A stretch of DNA of 64,000 bases, taken from NCBI GenBank assembly GCA_037903475.1, contig JBAJFG010000047.1, positions 5,742,001 through 5,806,000 of the forward strand, written 5' to 3'. Of this stretch, positions 34,641 through 48,103 are shown piece after piece (position 1 is the stretch's first letter; each line of letters begins with the position of its first letter). The translations under genes were made by a program, and so were the position numbers. The notes beneath the pieces are model-generated. The model was not told the DNA's origin and did no database searches. It saw only the letters and a list, made by a program, of their open reading frames with translations. Source of the DNA: Ancylostoma caninum. Its lineage: Eukaryota; Nematoda; Chromadorea; Rhabditida; Ancylostomatidae.

Positions 34641-37600
34641 CGAGCGAAGCAATGCGGCTAATTACACGCTCTCACACCAGCGTCCGTGCGTTTCAATTAA
34701 GCGAGTTTGAAGAGATGTTCGTCGTTGGCTAACCGGACAACAGCCATTGGATCAAAAACCACGCCCACTTCTTGAGTTGTTTGTGGAACCAACACCATTT
34801 ATAGCATCTCTAATCCTTGTCCAAATCCTACGTTGTTATTAAATGCTGCGAGGTTTATACTACGCGGCCAGGATTGGCCCACGTCATGTGGTCCCTTTTG
34901 TGAGTCCATAAACAAACAAAGTCACGCGCTACGGGTCCTGGCACGAAAACGCGGCACGTTGTTCTCTCGTGCTGATGTGTTCATCAGTCGCCCTCTATGT
35001 GAATTAGTTACATTTGACGTTGATGTGATGTTTTCCGGCGCGTAATGCAGTTTTTCAACGGCTTAAGCGTCCGAGCGCCTGGTAGCCGGGACGGATTGTG
35101 CTGGATGTCCAGGTGCATGCTGTTCTCAGATTGGGTCCTGAGCGGAAGGGGAGATTTGGTGAGGGGTTTTATTGGGAAGGTCGGGGGCAGAATATTAGTG
35201 AGAGCGAATCGACAATGCTTTGTGGATTGTAAAATTTTGCAGATGGACACATAAAATTTTTTGGAGTTTCAGGGTTTTTTTTTAGTCAGTCCAGGAAATT
35301 ATATATAAATAAGCAGAATCTTCTGCTCAAAGGTACCAAACCAAGATCTCCTGTATAGGAGAATGAAATGAAATGATGATTTTACATATTCATCCTTGGT
35401 TAGAAATTTTTATAAGAGTAAATTGAAATAGTGGTTTTGTCGTCTTGACGTCTAAAAGTCAATGGAATTGAAAAGACTGTGTGTATTTCATTTTTCCAAC
35501 AGAAAAAAAGAGCTATGTGCAAGCACAACGAGTTTGTGTTATAGTGCGCCGTAAAGGGGCGGGGCTACTGTCATTCCATTGGGCCACTAGTGGAGTCCAC
35601 GTCGCCCTCGCTGTCAACTCGTTCATCACTTGCGCCTACATACACGATATATCATACACGTATTGATAAGTGTGAACTCTATTGAAGACGAGTTTGAATT
35701 AAAAACGGTTGGATAGGAGGGAGGACAGAATGAATCAATCGTTCTACAGTCGCTCCGCCTCCTTTCTTCTCCATACAATGTACCATGTCTGTTAGTTCGT
35801 CCTTTTTATAGATGCTGGCTGAGTATTGAACTTTGGCGATAATCCTAGATTTTTCAAATTTAGTTCCAAGAAGACCTGAGTGAGAACCTGAACGACCATC
35901 AAAATATCTCTCGGAGGGATATTTTTATGCCTATGGGCTGGAAAACGATGCACTACGGGATGATGATGATGACAGATAAACCTGAAGCTGAACACTGGTT
36001 TAGGGGCGGCTTCAGCTACCGAACGGAAAGATAACCGCCCTTTGACGTCACAGTGTTTACGAATTAGTCGTTATCTGTTCCTGAAGCACGTTTTCCGTGC
36101 GACAAAAAGTGCCATGTAATGCAGATTCTTAAGAGGATTATCTTTCTTTGTGGACAAAGAAGACGGAGCAGCTTAAATTAACGTGCTATTTTAAGAACAG
36201 GTGGGTTCTTTCTGTGCTAAGGCAGAGTTCCGCGATGAGGGAGAGTTGGAAGGGAGTTTGTGGAAAGGGTGTTCATCATGAGCTGAACTACCTAGGATGG
36301 TATGGTAAGGATCAGTGGCAAACGCAAGCAGAGGAAGGCGGGAGAGGGTGGGGAGTGGAAAAAATTTGGGGTATCCGCAAACCCTACTCTATTGAATCGC
36401 CGGAGTCGAAAAAATAAGCTTGTTCTAATAGATTGACCTTAAATTAAATCGGTCGCGAATAAATTTCAAAGAATGATAATAAAAATAAGGGACTAAACTA
36501 GGTTAATTTCAAATTCTATCACGTGATTCTGAACGAATTTTCCAGAACGGTGCTGCAGAGTCCCCTGTTATGTTTTAGGAGTAGGTGGCAAATAATGGAT
36601 GCCTGCTAGAAGATACCATGAACAAATAAATATACCAACGATATAACAATTTCACGATGAAATCTGATATCCATGGGATACATAGGTATTGATTGTTGGA
36701 GAGTGACGAGGTTTCGCACCGTTGCAGAGGAGTGAAACATCCGTTTGTCTAGACTGCTTCAAATAAGGGACTAAACAAGTGTTTTTGTATGAAGTCGTGG
36801 CGTGCCACGCCCACATTTCTTCTACCAATCAAAGGGGAGTATTTGTTGGGTCCCACGGGGAAATTGCTATTTTATATCGAGCACTTTTTGTTCAACATCT
36901 TCGTTCTCACATAAGTCTTCGCTTGGGTGCACGTTGTAACGTAATTAACGTACCATGGTTATTTTTTGAGTAATTTAGCTACCTAGAGACCAATGTAATT
37001 TGAAATTTTTGTGGCGTATTGCACTCCTAACCCTGTCCGTTCCATGCCTGGATTTTTTCCGACATTTTAATGATGGGATACCGGGATACTTGGGCATCCT
37101 CGGGTAGGCGCTAAGTCAACCGCAAACCCGAACGGGTTTCTCAGGCGAAAATCAGTGCACTTCTTCCGAGACACAACAAAGGAGTAACAGGAACCTTGGC
37201 ACTTGGCTAGCAGATATACCACAATCTTCTGGGAAAGTACATGAATTTTGTTGCAAATTTTGCTCTCCTGAAGTTTCTTGGATGTTGGCTTGCTAGGGAT
37301 CGGGTCATTGACGGCTTTATAATGAGATGCCCTGAAGACGGGAGCATCTTTCTTAAATTGCATGGCTTGAAGCACCGCAACAACCCTCCACGGCAATAAC
37401 TGCCTATATGAGCATGTGCTGCTCATGTCACCCGTCCCCTCCCCCTCCCATCCCCCAATCACGCTCACTCCGCCTTCTCATTCGTGTTAATAGCCGGTCT
37501 GATAGTGCAGACAGAGACGGAACTGCCCTTCCGGCAGCGCTGCCGTGATATAGCTGTTGTCATGAGGAGACATGCAATATGAGTAATGGAAAACAACACA

Positions 37601-38479
37601 TTGAGTCGTTTCAAATTGCTGACAGGGTGAGAACAAACGACGGCGACGACGACGGCTGCCAGTCAGTCACAGTCAACTAATGGAACAGCAGCGCAGAGAA
37701 TTTTTTTTTTCGCCAGAGAGCGGGCGGCGATTTCCGGAGTCTGGCCGCCGCTACCGAGTCGGACGGAGCTTCCACCCCGGCAGCTGACGACTTCACCGGA
37801 GCATGTCGACAGCACGTGCTAATGCCATTGAGAGCGTAGCGCTGTTCTGTGCGTGGTTTTTGACCTAGCTGGGAAGTGCGTGGTATTCACTGCGTACTCG
37901 GCATTCTACCGTTTCCACAGTTTCCGCGGCGAAATCTGCTACGATGCAGCTGGTGCATTTAAACAAGTGTCACCACTTTTCAGTGAAATTTCACCATTCG
38001 TTTGCCTACATTTGCGGTAATTGCGTGCAGGCGGTTGTAATGAGTACAGGTTATACTATACCAACGTCAGTCGCGCGTCAAACGCATGCGCTCGAGGGTT
38101 CTTCATGAAGACTGGTGAACGCGGCATGTACACCACGAACGAGACTATCGCACTGCCACCGTGAATGCCCGCGACGTTGCAAATGCGTCAGTCTCGCCTA
38201 CATCTCGACTGCGTCTGAGTATATTTCTCACCACATAGTCGCAACCGCGCCGAACGCGCGTATCTACCATGAATTACTCTATACTGTGTAATATTAATAT
38301 CGACTCGTCCCTCCTCCAAGGGCAAGATCTGGGCGAGTTGACGCAGAAATACAGGAAGGTGTTTTGAGTGGGCATGTCTTAGAATTCTAGTGATAGCATG
38401 TTTACTCTCGGAAATTAGGGTCATCGTCCCACCTCTGGATTGTGTCTGAGATTTTCATATGAAACGAACCACCTGCTAC

Positions 38480-38822
38480 TGATCACAATGGTATACGTAA
38501 TTCCGTTCAAAACTGCCGAAAACTCGTTCTACAGCACCAATTCTTGGAGAGCTTGTAGGCGGGGCTAGGACGGAGGACGAGGTTTCCTAATGGTGCACTT
38601 CATAAGGTGCACCTTCCGAGGATATTCGTACTGTTCGTGAGAATTCTTCATTATCCACTCCCTGACCGGACAGGAGATGCCTCCGTATGTATCAGCAATG
38701 AAGTGCGTAGTGGGAAAGTGCCGTAGTCCCCTCTGGCTCCGCCCACGAACACCCCAAGTGTTTTGGTTCGAAAGCGGGGTTTTCGGCAGCTCTTCACGGA
38801 ATTACGAGTACCATTGTGATCA
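38480..38822. repeat. Fold-back element, 343 bp
   Basis: Left TGATCACAATGGTATACGTA pairs with right ACGAGTACCATTGTGATCA. Pairing continues through ACTGCCGAAAAC / GTTTTCGGCAG and GGCGGGGCTAG / CTGGCTCCGCC. The inner parts (GGTGCACTTCAT and AATGAAGTGCG) also pair loosely. There is no coding capacity. Confidence 0.78.
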
Positions 38823-39252
38823 GGTGCTCCTTGAGATTCTTTTCAAGTCAAAATCTCGCAAACGGTTCCGAGGATGCATGGTTCCTTGAATGCAGCTCGT
38901 ACGAACCGTGGACGAGTTGTCATTGAAGATTCTGGAGAGTCAGTGGAATCCGCCAATCGGATAAAAGCCGTCCCGCCTATGTTCTCGTCGTGGTGGATCA
39001 CACCTCTTTTTTGCGGTTTACGAGACAACTTATAGTCCTTTTTAGGCGTCACGCCTCCTCCGTGGGTTGAAAACCTGTGCTCAGCTCGGAATTTTGGGGC
39101 AAATCGTGGTGTATACAAATATGTTAATTTCTATATGCTATATATATTTATATATTTATCATATAAATATCTGACTTCTAATATACTAAATTCTACTAAC
39201 AAGTCTGACGCGTTCGGTCGTCACAAACACCATTAAGCGGTGAACTTAGAGA

Positions 39253-39296
39253 GGCCCCAACGATGGCGAAGACGCCGAAACGTTGGCCAATAAAAA
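39253..39296 (+). other. Structured hairpin followed by AATAAA, possible retroelement 3' end
   Basis: CCAACG pairs with CGTTGG around an inner GGCG-AAGA-CGCC hairpin, followed by GAAACGTTGGCC and AATAAAAAG. The GCCGAAACGTTGG pattern recalls 3' ends of some non-LTR or Penelope-like elements. No reverse transcriptase was seen next to it. Confidence 0.35.
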
Positions 39297-39749
39297 GCTC
39301 ACTAACAACCTCGTGTTTGGCTACAAAACCATAATTCTGATACAAATATGCTGTTGTATAGAAAATGCCTAATTTTAGACTCGCATATGTACGAGACATT
39401 TAAGTTGAATTCCTCTGAGTATAAATGTAGTTTAAACAGCCAGGTTTCTACATAAGAGCCCTTGTATTGGAGTGAAATTGTTCATAAGCTCATATAGGAA
39501 CTGAGGTTGGAAGAAGTTACTTTGAATGCTAGGAAAGCAGAGGAAAAATAGGAAAAGTCCATTTCCACTTGTCGATGCTGATAAAATCACTTGAGATGCA
39601 CCTCATCACTGTTGACCTAGTGATTCATGCCAGTGCAGCAGGTCCCATTCATGAAGTTTAAGCCTCATAAAACACTGCGATTAGCAGGAAGTCTTTCGAC
39701 AAGAGTTCGGTTGTGTACAAAGCGTTCTGCCCACACATTTTTGAGTGTC

Positions 39750-39873
39750 CTTGGTCGGCATCCATCATTTGGTTTACCCAGAACAAACTTATCAACGCTC
39801 TAAAACTTACCCACGTAATTTGGAGACGTTAACACGTTTACCCTGGGTAATTCCAGTGATGCATGTCGGCCCT
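39750..39873. repeat. Palindromic MITE, GATGCATCATTGAG family
   Basis: Right end TTAACACGTTTACCCTGGGT, then AATTCCAGTGATGCATG. The left end GGCATCCATCATTTGGTTTA is more diverged. Confidence 0.7.
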
Positions 39874-40619
39874 GCACGCGATTTTTGGGAGGTGGAAAGT
39901 ATTGTGCGGGAAAATGGCACCCATTAGAGCTATGCGATTGGCCTGTTGCCCAGCTGACTAATCCCAGAGCTAAACTTTGAGGGTGAAGTGCTGAATTTGC
40001 GCTACCTTTGTCTAGCTATTCAGAATTCTGAGAGCTGCGCTACTTTTTTTGGTAAGGAAGTATTCTCTAGTCAAGCCATAGCTATAGCTGTGCTCTCTTC
40101 ATCTAATTGAAATCAAACCTTTCAAGAAACATTGTACTCATGCAAGCGTATCTTACTGAGACTGCTGTTTTTTTTTATTGAACGTGTGAACGTTCTGCAA
40201 ACACAGTAAAACAAACACTTCACAGGAGTCTTATCTGCAGCGCTTTTTTCCCATATTTTTTGCTGTATTTTTTTGTTTTTCCCCATTGAGAAGAATACGA
40301 GAGAGGGAGGGGGTAATTACGAGCGCCTTTTTGACGATGCAAGAACAATGTTGAGGTACTGTAACTTAACAACGCCCATCTATGGGTTTTCCCCAGTTAA
40401 TACGTAATCTTTCCAATTGCTGAGAAATTTGCACCTATCTCTTAATTTTCTGTAATTTCTAAATGGAAAGATTGTTTTCAATCCGGTTTAAAAGACAGTT
40501 GTTATGGTGAAATTTCCAGAAGTTACGTGATTTTGTTTTGGTGTTCCAAAAATATCCTAGCTTGTTTGTTTACGTTAGCATTTTTAGTTTAGCTGCAACT
40601 ATATTTGAACGATGATATA

Positions 40620-40730
40620 AATAAGTGAATAAGTAGATAGGCTAGTAAATAAATAACAAGATAGTAGTAAATATGGATAGATATAGATAGTAAATAAATA
40701 ATAGTACATAGATAGATCAGTCTTATTCTT
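40620..40730 (+). repeat. GATA/AAATAAAT-rich microsatellite
   Basis: Imperfect mix of GATA, TAGATA and AAATAAAT units. A TTTA run follows at about 40967-40988. Confidence 0.7.
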
Positions 40731-42601
40731 TTTTTTGCATTTCACTATATGAAACTAGCAGCCGAACTAATCCAAGAGAGGTATTCTGTGTCCACCAACC
40801 CAATGATGCGAGATCTGGTCTCCACAGCGGGTCATGAATCATGCTGCGTCCTTTTTAATTTTCTTTTTGTTTTTTTTTAATGCACCAAAAGGTGAGCCCA
40901 TATGGAACGTGTTAGTAGGAGCATAGTGACAAGTCCACATTAATGAATTAAACTATCAAACGGAAGTTTATTTATTTATTTATTTATTTGATACACTGTA
41001 GGTGCGCACTTAACGGGTGTAATTAAGAAAATACTAAGAGAAAACAGAAGGTTAAGAACAACACACTCGTGTCCTAGTATAACCACCAAAGAGAACCAAA
41101 AAAAGATATAACATAGCGGACGAGATGTCCGTCAACACTCTCGTCATAGAGGGCGCAGAGAAAATTTTTATCGATTGATAGCGCCAATGCGCTGCTTCAA
41201 TTTTAGCTCCAACCAATCAGTTACTGTTCCTTTAGGGGACCGTATCTCTGCTAAAGTGCTACTTTTTGGCCACTTTTAACAAGAAGAGGTAAGTTCCGGT
41301 ATGAATGGCCATCTACTGCCATAATGTGATCGTCGAACATTCCTATAGACCCGTAAACTGTAGATTAAGGATCATCTAAAATGAAGAACTGGAATGTTGA
41401 GCAACAGTACCTGAATGTTTAGGACACATACACGAACTTGAGATGCATACACGGAGATGAAACAAATCATAGTAGAGAAACACCGCCACAATCAGTCCGA
41501 TATTTTCCAACAATGTTCCACTTTACACAAATTCCACGCGCGAAATGGCAGACGCCGGGTGGGCGGGCTGGGCACTGGAGATGGGTTTGGGTACTGGGTC
41601 TAAGGCGGATATATCGCTTATTTCTGCAACTTTTTCGCTGAAACTTTGCTAATTGCCTATGGAGCCGACCCGCTATCATAATCTAATGAGCACTCAGCCC
41701 AAAGGGTTTCACCTGGACACTGCCTTTAATGTTATTTTCCGTAGCTGGTATTTTCCGTGCTGAGAAGAGACAGCGCGGTGCAAAATATCCCAGTGACAAG
41801 GGGTTGAAGTTATCTGAAGCGTGGTGAGCGCCGTCTCCGTCGACTAGAATGAGCAGCGCGTGTTTATCGGTTTCGTTCGAAGTAGACACGCTATCATCCG
41901 GTAACAGGTTAACTGAAGTGTAAGAATACGTCACACCAACGCCTCCCTACCCCCACCTCCCGCCCCCCCCCCCCCCCCCCACAAACTTCAGCAGAATTAA
42001 AGTGGCTAGGAGAAAGAGGTCGAGAAGTTATGGTCAGAAAGAAATTTGATTGTTCTTAGGATTTATATGACGTGAGGTTCCTATGAATGTTCGAGAAAGT
42101 TGGCGTTGTCTGAGAGTGAATAGCGTTTTTTGCAGAGTGGTGGGAATAAGGACAATGGATACAGCAGCCGGCACGTCGCAAGGGAGCCAAGATCAAGGTG
42201 CGAACTTTTTCTGCTTTGTATTCTTTTTTTCTTTTCAATGTTATTTATCTCTTGGGTAAACGTCTACCTTATATGTTTAAGGTCAGTGTACTTGTTTGGG
42301 TAAACACATTACATGCCTTCGTAAGGATTTACAGAAATCCTACCCAACGCTCAGATTCAGCGTATAAGCCGTACTTTGTGTGGTATTTGGCGCAATCTGC
42401 ACAAATTACGCCCTGACTGTACCCCTTACTATATGTGAATATGCCTGCGGTTGTTGTAAATTTTATCCGCCTGAGTATCCATTGGCAGAAATTAAGAAAT
42501 TTGTTGTAAGCAAGCTTGTCAAATGAAGGAGAATCTAGCTAGAGAGTTGGTAGCTGTGGACGTAGTAATGCAGATGAGCAGGTGGAGAACGTGGGGCTGT
42601 G

Positions 42602-42713
42602 GCCGCATGCATAATTGAGTCACCCCTTTGTTATCGCCCCACGAATCCACCGATCCCTAACACGACATGAACGTGTTTACCCTGGGTAATCTCAGAGATG
42701 CATCCAGACACTG
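42602..42713. repeat. Palindromic MITE, GATGCATCATTGAG family
   Basis: Left end CCGCATGCATAATTGAGTCA; right end GTGTTTACCCTGGGTAATCT followed by CAGAGATGCATCC. Confidence 0.75.
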
Positions 42714-43065
42714 TGCTTTACAATGCAAATTCTGGAATTGGAGTTTGGATCTTGGCTTTTTCCTTTGGTGGTAATTCTCATTTAGCCTTTCCAGGAAATC
42801 TTGGGAATTGGTTTTTTGGGCCGTTTTAAGTGCGCCAAAGGCTAGAAAAACATGCTTCGCTTTGGTAAAACAATTTGTTGAAAGTTTTAAATCGGATTCA
42901 ATCTAACAAGGGAGGTGCAAGAGGCCAGGCTCGCAGATCGGAATGAAACCTATCTTGTTTGAATCTTTCTTTGAGAAGGTCTATATTTATTACTGCCCTC
43001 GATTCCAGAAAATAGAAATCCCACCACACTACTTACTATATGCGCTGCAGCACCCGTTGCCAAGG

Positions 43066-43125
43066 AGTGGTCGAGTGGGGTATATACTGGACTGTTAGCA
43101 GGAGCGTCGAAGGTTTGACCTTCGG
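43066..43125 (+). other. tRNA-like block of the left SINE unit
   Basis: AGTGGTCGAGTGGGG matches an A-box and GGTTTGACCTT a decayed B-box, about 40 bases apart. A proper cloverleaf could not be drawn, so this is not called a tRNA gene. Confidence 0.5.
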
Positions 43126-43361
43126 CACGAGCATCCGTTTTGTTTTTTATTCTTCTACTAAGTAATAAGCAATAAGTTGTAAGTCTTGGTCATACTTATT
43201 GACGTACCAGCCACGGAATAACTGGGGGAGTAAACTACGTTCAATATAGTGTGGTTATTCCATAAATGGTACGTTAGTTTAGCTGTTGTCTTCAAACCTT
43301 TTAAATCTGATTTCAACAACATAGGAGAGATAAGAAACAAGAGTGCAAAACTGGCGCTTAT

Positions 43362-43425
43362 GACAGGATTCAAACCACCGACCCCCCGGCCTAGCAGTCA
43401 AGTATCTTCCCCATTTGGCCACCCC
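43362..43425 (-). other. tRNA-like block of the right SINE unit
   Basis: On the minus strand GTGGCCAAATGGGG resembles an A-box and GGTTTGAATCC is close to the B-box consensus GGTTCGAATCC. It aligns base by base with the left unit (GATACTTGACTGCTAGG against TATACTGGACTGTTAGC). Confidence 0.55.
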
Positions 43426-45277
43426 ATCACTGACAATTGCACGAACGCAAAGAGTGATGTGGTAGGATTCCTATTTTTCGGAGCCGAGGGCATAATGAAA
43501 TACATAGTGTAGCACCTACTCGAAACAAAAATTTTAGCCAGTTAGGTTTCATTCCGATCTGCAAGCCTCACCTCTTGCACATCTGCTAACCCTTAATCTA
43601 TTCAACTTGTTATTCACTCTATATCTCCTATAAGATATGCTGAACGTTCAGTGTTAGTGCACATAAATGGCGAAAGCTTGGCCACGAGGAACCAGACTGA
43701 AGTTTTATCTGCAGAGGTTTTGTTTTTAAGCGAGAATTAGCAGAAAAAATTGTGAGAAGAATAGTTTTCGTGACTTTTCGTTAATGGCTAAGTTTGTGCA
43801 GACTTTAGTGCATCCGTTTCCTACTTTATAACACGCCTTCCTCGTTGTTCTATGGTCTGCAGACTCTCAAACGATTCTCTCCTCTGTCATATCATATCTT
43901 TTCTGGATTTTTTCTCTGGATCAGAACTAAGCTGTACCAATTTGGATCTTTTGAAACACCGGTACAATTTGTGCGCTATACATGGATTCATAGCGTGTCC
44001 TTTCGAAATAGTGTCCTTTGTCGCAATAGTGCTAGGGATTAGCCCCAGAGCAATATATCAGAAACAGTAATTACCCCCTGGACAAGTGCATGCCCTTTCC
44101 GGGATGGGTTGGCGACGAAATCGTCGGCTTAAATTGACGTCTCTCGAATGGGATGAGACAAAAATAGCGACGGGAGGAGCGAGGTGTTAAGATTGCGGCG
44201 TGGCGACGGCGATGATCAGGTCGTGGTCGGACGGCGTCGTGGGTGGAGGGGGGGGGGGGGGTGAATTCGGGTGGCATGTGAGCGTGTGGAAGGTAATCGA
44301 ATAGAGTCCCGTGCGCGAATGCAATTTCGATTGTGCTGCTCATAAACGACTCGCTCAACGCGTGTGAAAGAACGTTGCTGGATAGTTGTCAGACGATGGG
44401 CTGAAACCCGAGACGTTGGGGGATGCGCGGAGTGGGAAGTGGGTGGGTGAGGCAGGTTATGAAGCGGGCTAGTTATGAGCTATGGTATGAGCTGTTGGGA
44501 GGATTGGGTTTTCCATACAGAAGATAGGTTGCCATTCCTGGAGTCGTTTTTCTGAGAAATTCCCTGGAAGGATTCCTCAAAAAAATCTGGAAAATAATGT
44601 CCATGTCCATGTGCCTACCCTGAGGAAAATTACCTTACTCGTCTTCTTTCCCGCTCTCGCCCTCTGTCTCTCCTCTCTGTCCGCGCCGTCGCTATTCTTG
44701 CTTCCTATCTTCTGAGAAGGAAAAGTTCCTTGAAAATTCTGTAACTGTGGCTCTTTTCTGGAAGGGAAACTTGTCTTTTTCTGGAATTTTTCTCAGAGAT
44801 CTGCTTTTTTTCTATGATCTACCTTTGAGAAGAAGAACAGAGCGTGTGGTGTCGAACGGCACCTCCGCGAAAAAGGCGCGTCCAAATCTTAGAACTTCAA
44901 AAATGGAATTACTTTACAGTTAACATTTAATTTCAAATAATGCACATTTACTTTATGACCACAGAAATCTTCAAGATTTCTTTCTTTTCGTTTCTCGTCA
45001 TCTCTTTTCTCTATATTTTTTCGTTGGAACCTTCCGTTCTGCGAGTTTCCGCAAATTTATGCATCAACAACAATGCGCCGACAACAGCTGCAAAGAAGAA
45101 CTAAACCTTATAGATGTTTTCAGTCTTTATGGAAATTTCCCCTCTTTTATCGCAGGCCGCCTGGATGAGGAATGTGCAGGGATTTTGCACAAAAACCTGA
45201 AGTTGAGTGCTAAAAGAGCTCCAAAATATGAAGAAATAGGGGAGATAAAAGGAGCAAACATGGCTAGGCATAGCTAA

Positions 45278-45445
45278 ACGCATTATTGAGATTATCTGTG
45301 GTAAATTTTAACGTACCCAAGTTAACCCCTTACCTGCCACCCATCAACATGTTTGCGCGAATTTGACGTTGTCTACACCCACCTCTTACCCACGGCTGTA
45401 ATTACTCATGGGTGTGAGCTTACCCTCTCTTCCAATGAGGGCAAC
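45278..45445. repeat. Palindromic MITE, GATGCATCATTGAG family, longer variant
   Basis: Left end ACGCATTATTGAGATTATCT. The interior has CCACCCATCAACATGTTTGC and the right part ATTACTCATGGGTGTGAGCT, the same middle module seen at 8961-9220 and 26732-27030, in opposite orientation. Confidence 0.68.
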
Positions 45446-47844
45446 AGGGGCCTGTTAGGAGGAATATCTGCGAGAAAAAGGAAGTTAGTAGTGCGACTGA
45501 GAGCAGAGTTTGATGTCTTTTGAATGAAGAAGTCAGGATTCAGTTCATTCTTGATGGGGGCAAATTTAATATTTATTTGTTTATTTGTTTATTCATTTGT
45601 TTGTTTTTTATTCATTCGTTTCCTGAATGTGTGGGTTTTTCGATGTTCATATCCCTCCTATGTTTGCAGATCATCCGCTGAGTTGTTGGTTGATCACATG
45701 CCACATTTGGCCATAAGTGCTTCTTTTTTAATGTCATGGTCGAGAGAATATGAAGGATATGGGAGTCTTACACTGAAGTAAACTTGAAATATGGTGGACA
45801 TATGGCAGAGATGGGCACAATGGCTGCATCGCGGGCGATTTTCTTTAAGAAAAACGAGTAATAATAACATCGAAGCGTTTTTCGACGATCTCAATGCAGC
45901 CGCAAACTCTTGAGGCGTACGAGGGGACTGCTTATATCTGCAGTTACCAACGAAGCTGTTCCTAATAATTCGAAGTCTTATGGGCGGAACCTAGAGTTGT
46001 TAGTACTACTCTAAATCCTGTAACAGCTCGTAACAACTCTGTTGACGCTTGTTCATCAATGGACCCGTCGAATCATTAATCAATCGAGCATCCAGGAAGC
46101 TACGCATGCCTCATGCATAATAGAGGCGCGAGTTGGCAGATCCATGGACTCGGTGAAAAGTTTGGGACAGCTACGATGATATATGGGGTCTTCGCACGAT
46201 GAGCTGCACATGGTTGAGCGATGTGGTGATGCATGGTCATTTTATGGCTTTCTGGTTTTGAGGGAGAAGTATAAACCGGCCAGATGTAGGTTATAACGTC
46301 ATGGAGTGGATCTACTGAGATATGCATGAATTTTATGAGCACGTGAGTCAGGAAATGCTAAAAATATATGCGCTATTCCTTCGCCAGGATCTTTGGGATC
46401 ACCTCCATGCTCAGAACTCGAAAGATTTGCTTAAGTAGCTCATCCGCTTTGCTGGATTTACCCGGCATGACTCTGACCTACTCGTCCTAGAACTGACGAG
46501 TTTCTCACGAAGAAGTGGGTATATCTTGTACGAGCCGATTATCCCATTCATCGATGATAGGCAGTGCTGAAGATAGCATCATATCTTCATATCATCATAT
46601 ACCCCATCATGTCTTCGTGAAAACCTCTGAATCAGGGGAGACTTAAGATCCTTCCGGGAACGTCCATGAATCCAGTTATGCAGTAAGCTTGAAGTGAGGA
46701 GTTTTTCTCAAGAAACTGTCACTAATCCAGCTATAGTAAGATCCGATGATGTGAGATCTCTTGAGTGAAAATTTCTCAGTTTATAGGATTCTCTGAGTGA
46801 CAAAAGCAGCTTAGAGGAATACACTTCGGGAAGCACACTCCCTCTCGTGGGATTCGCGAGCGTTTTTCGGTGAAATGTTGGTGTTCCTGCAGATACTGAG
46901 CGGAAACGACCGAAGTTTCATAGACTGTATCATTCTTAACATCACAGGCACATAAAGATTGAGGATTTCTGGAGGAAAATACGCATTTTCTTTAACTGAT
47001 TAATACGTGTACGTTCCACGAGCTGGTAGCTTGCAACCCTTCCTGGAGAAATTAAGAATTCTGCCAAGATATCAAGGAGAATTCTCCAGAAACAGCTATC
47101 CTTCACCTGCATGGGGAAAACCCATCACTCACCATTCTAATCCAGAAAACCTTAAACATCGGGAATTCTCATGAAAATTATTAAGGAGGTCTACCTTTGC
47201 GGAGGTTATTCAGTGATTTTTGGGATATTTCATTTTCTAAGGTAGTAAATTTTCTTGGGTGAATGGTGTTTTTCATGTTTTGTGTTTTTCCCACGAAGTT
47301 TATACCATTTGGGGAGAGGGAATGGGGTAAAACTAGGGGGTAGGGGCGGGGCAAAATACATCTAGAAAAAACTCCGAGAAACTCACCCATTCTGAATTAG
47401 CAGAGAAGCAGCGATAATATTTATAGTTCCCTATTGGAGGTGTTATCCAAGACAGGAACCACCCGTTCCAACTTTTAAACAACAGAGTCCACAAAATGGA
47501 AGGTTTTATGGGGAGATGTTGTCCACATCTCTGCTTAAATCAACATCCTTGGGAAGGATCAAAGATCACAAAATCATCTTTGAGCACTCTCAAAAAAAAA
47601 AAACGCTCCAATAGATAAGGCTGTCCCCAAAAGTATGAGTGGGATCTATAGCACACATATCAAAGGTGATGCTAGGCAGGCATTATCTCTTTCTATAGTT
47701 GCATATTGAATAGGGAAGGATAGAAATTCTCGGAATTTAGTTTCGTACGGATCTGAACCCATATAAGGCTACAACTGGAGCAGGCCGGGCATCTAATTGA
47801 TTTATAACCATCCATTAATTGAACCTATTTCTTTTCACGGACAG

Positions 47845-48103
47845 GCCAATTTCGGAACCAATTTTACTGCTCCACGGAGAATTTGTTCACAAGATGAAAG
47901 CAGAATTGATCGATGGTACTGACGGATGGGGCGCACATTCCGGAAAGTGCATTGCTTACGTGAATTTCCCTGGGAATTTCTTCTGTGGCATCCTGGAGGA
48001 CGATAATGGATTTCTATTTGAGTTGCAAAGCAATTCTGTGAGAGATTTGGGAGTAGAGCTACAGAATTCGATTTTGGCTTTCCATGCCATTGGCTGCCAT
48101 TGA
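47845..48103 (+). CDS. Unrecognised protein-like frame, possible terminal exon
   Basis: After a possible acceptor TTTTCACGGACAG the frame reads PISEPILLLHGEFVHKMKAE, then DGTDGWGAHSGKCIAYVNFP, then GILEDDNGFLFELQSNSVRD and stops after AFHAIGCH. The residue mix and codon use look more like real coding sequence than the other open frames nearby, but I know no family with this sequence. It could be the last exon of a gene with upstream exons to the left, or a fragment of a mobile element. A second protein-like frame follows 230 bases later on the same strand. Confidence 0.25.

Larger units (their letters stand above)
34641..42913. other. Gene desert, segment 3
   Basis: A GC-rich island lies at about 37630-37860, a fold-back at 38480-38822, a structured hairpin at 39253-39296, two palindromic MITEs and microsatellites at 40.6-41.0 kb. 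A C-run lies near 41965. The 133-codon minus frame at 37067-37468 has no recognised domain. Confidence 0.6.
42914..43580. mobile_element. Head-to-head pair of tRNA-like SINE units, 667-bp fold-back
   Basis: Left end GTGCAAGAGGCCAGGCTCGC pairs with right end GCAAGCCTCACCTCTTGCAC. Homology of the two arms continues through CGGAATGAAACCTA, ATTACTGCCCTCGATTCCAG / its mirror, a tRNA-like block in each arm and a loose centre near 43245. Each arm looks like one SINE unit with internal RNA polymerase III A- and B-box-like motifs, placed in opposite orientation. Confidence 0.72.

Noticed and set aside
37067..37468. 133-codon minus-strand frame
   Set aside because: Some protein-like stretches but no motif, no splice context and no repeat elsewhere. 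Left as chance.
43362..43425. tRNA-like sequence read as a functional tRNA gene
   Set aside because: Only the A- and B-box-like motifs hold up. The stems do not pair, and the diverged mirror copy shows it is SINE material.
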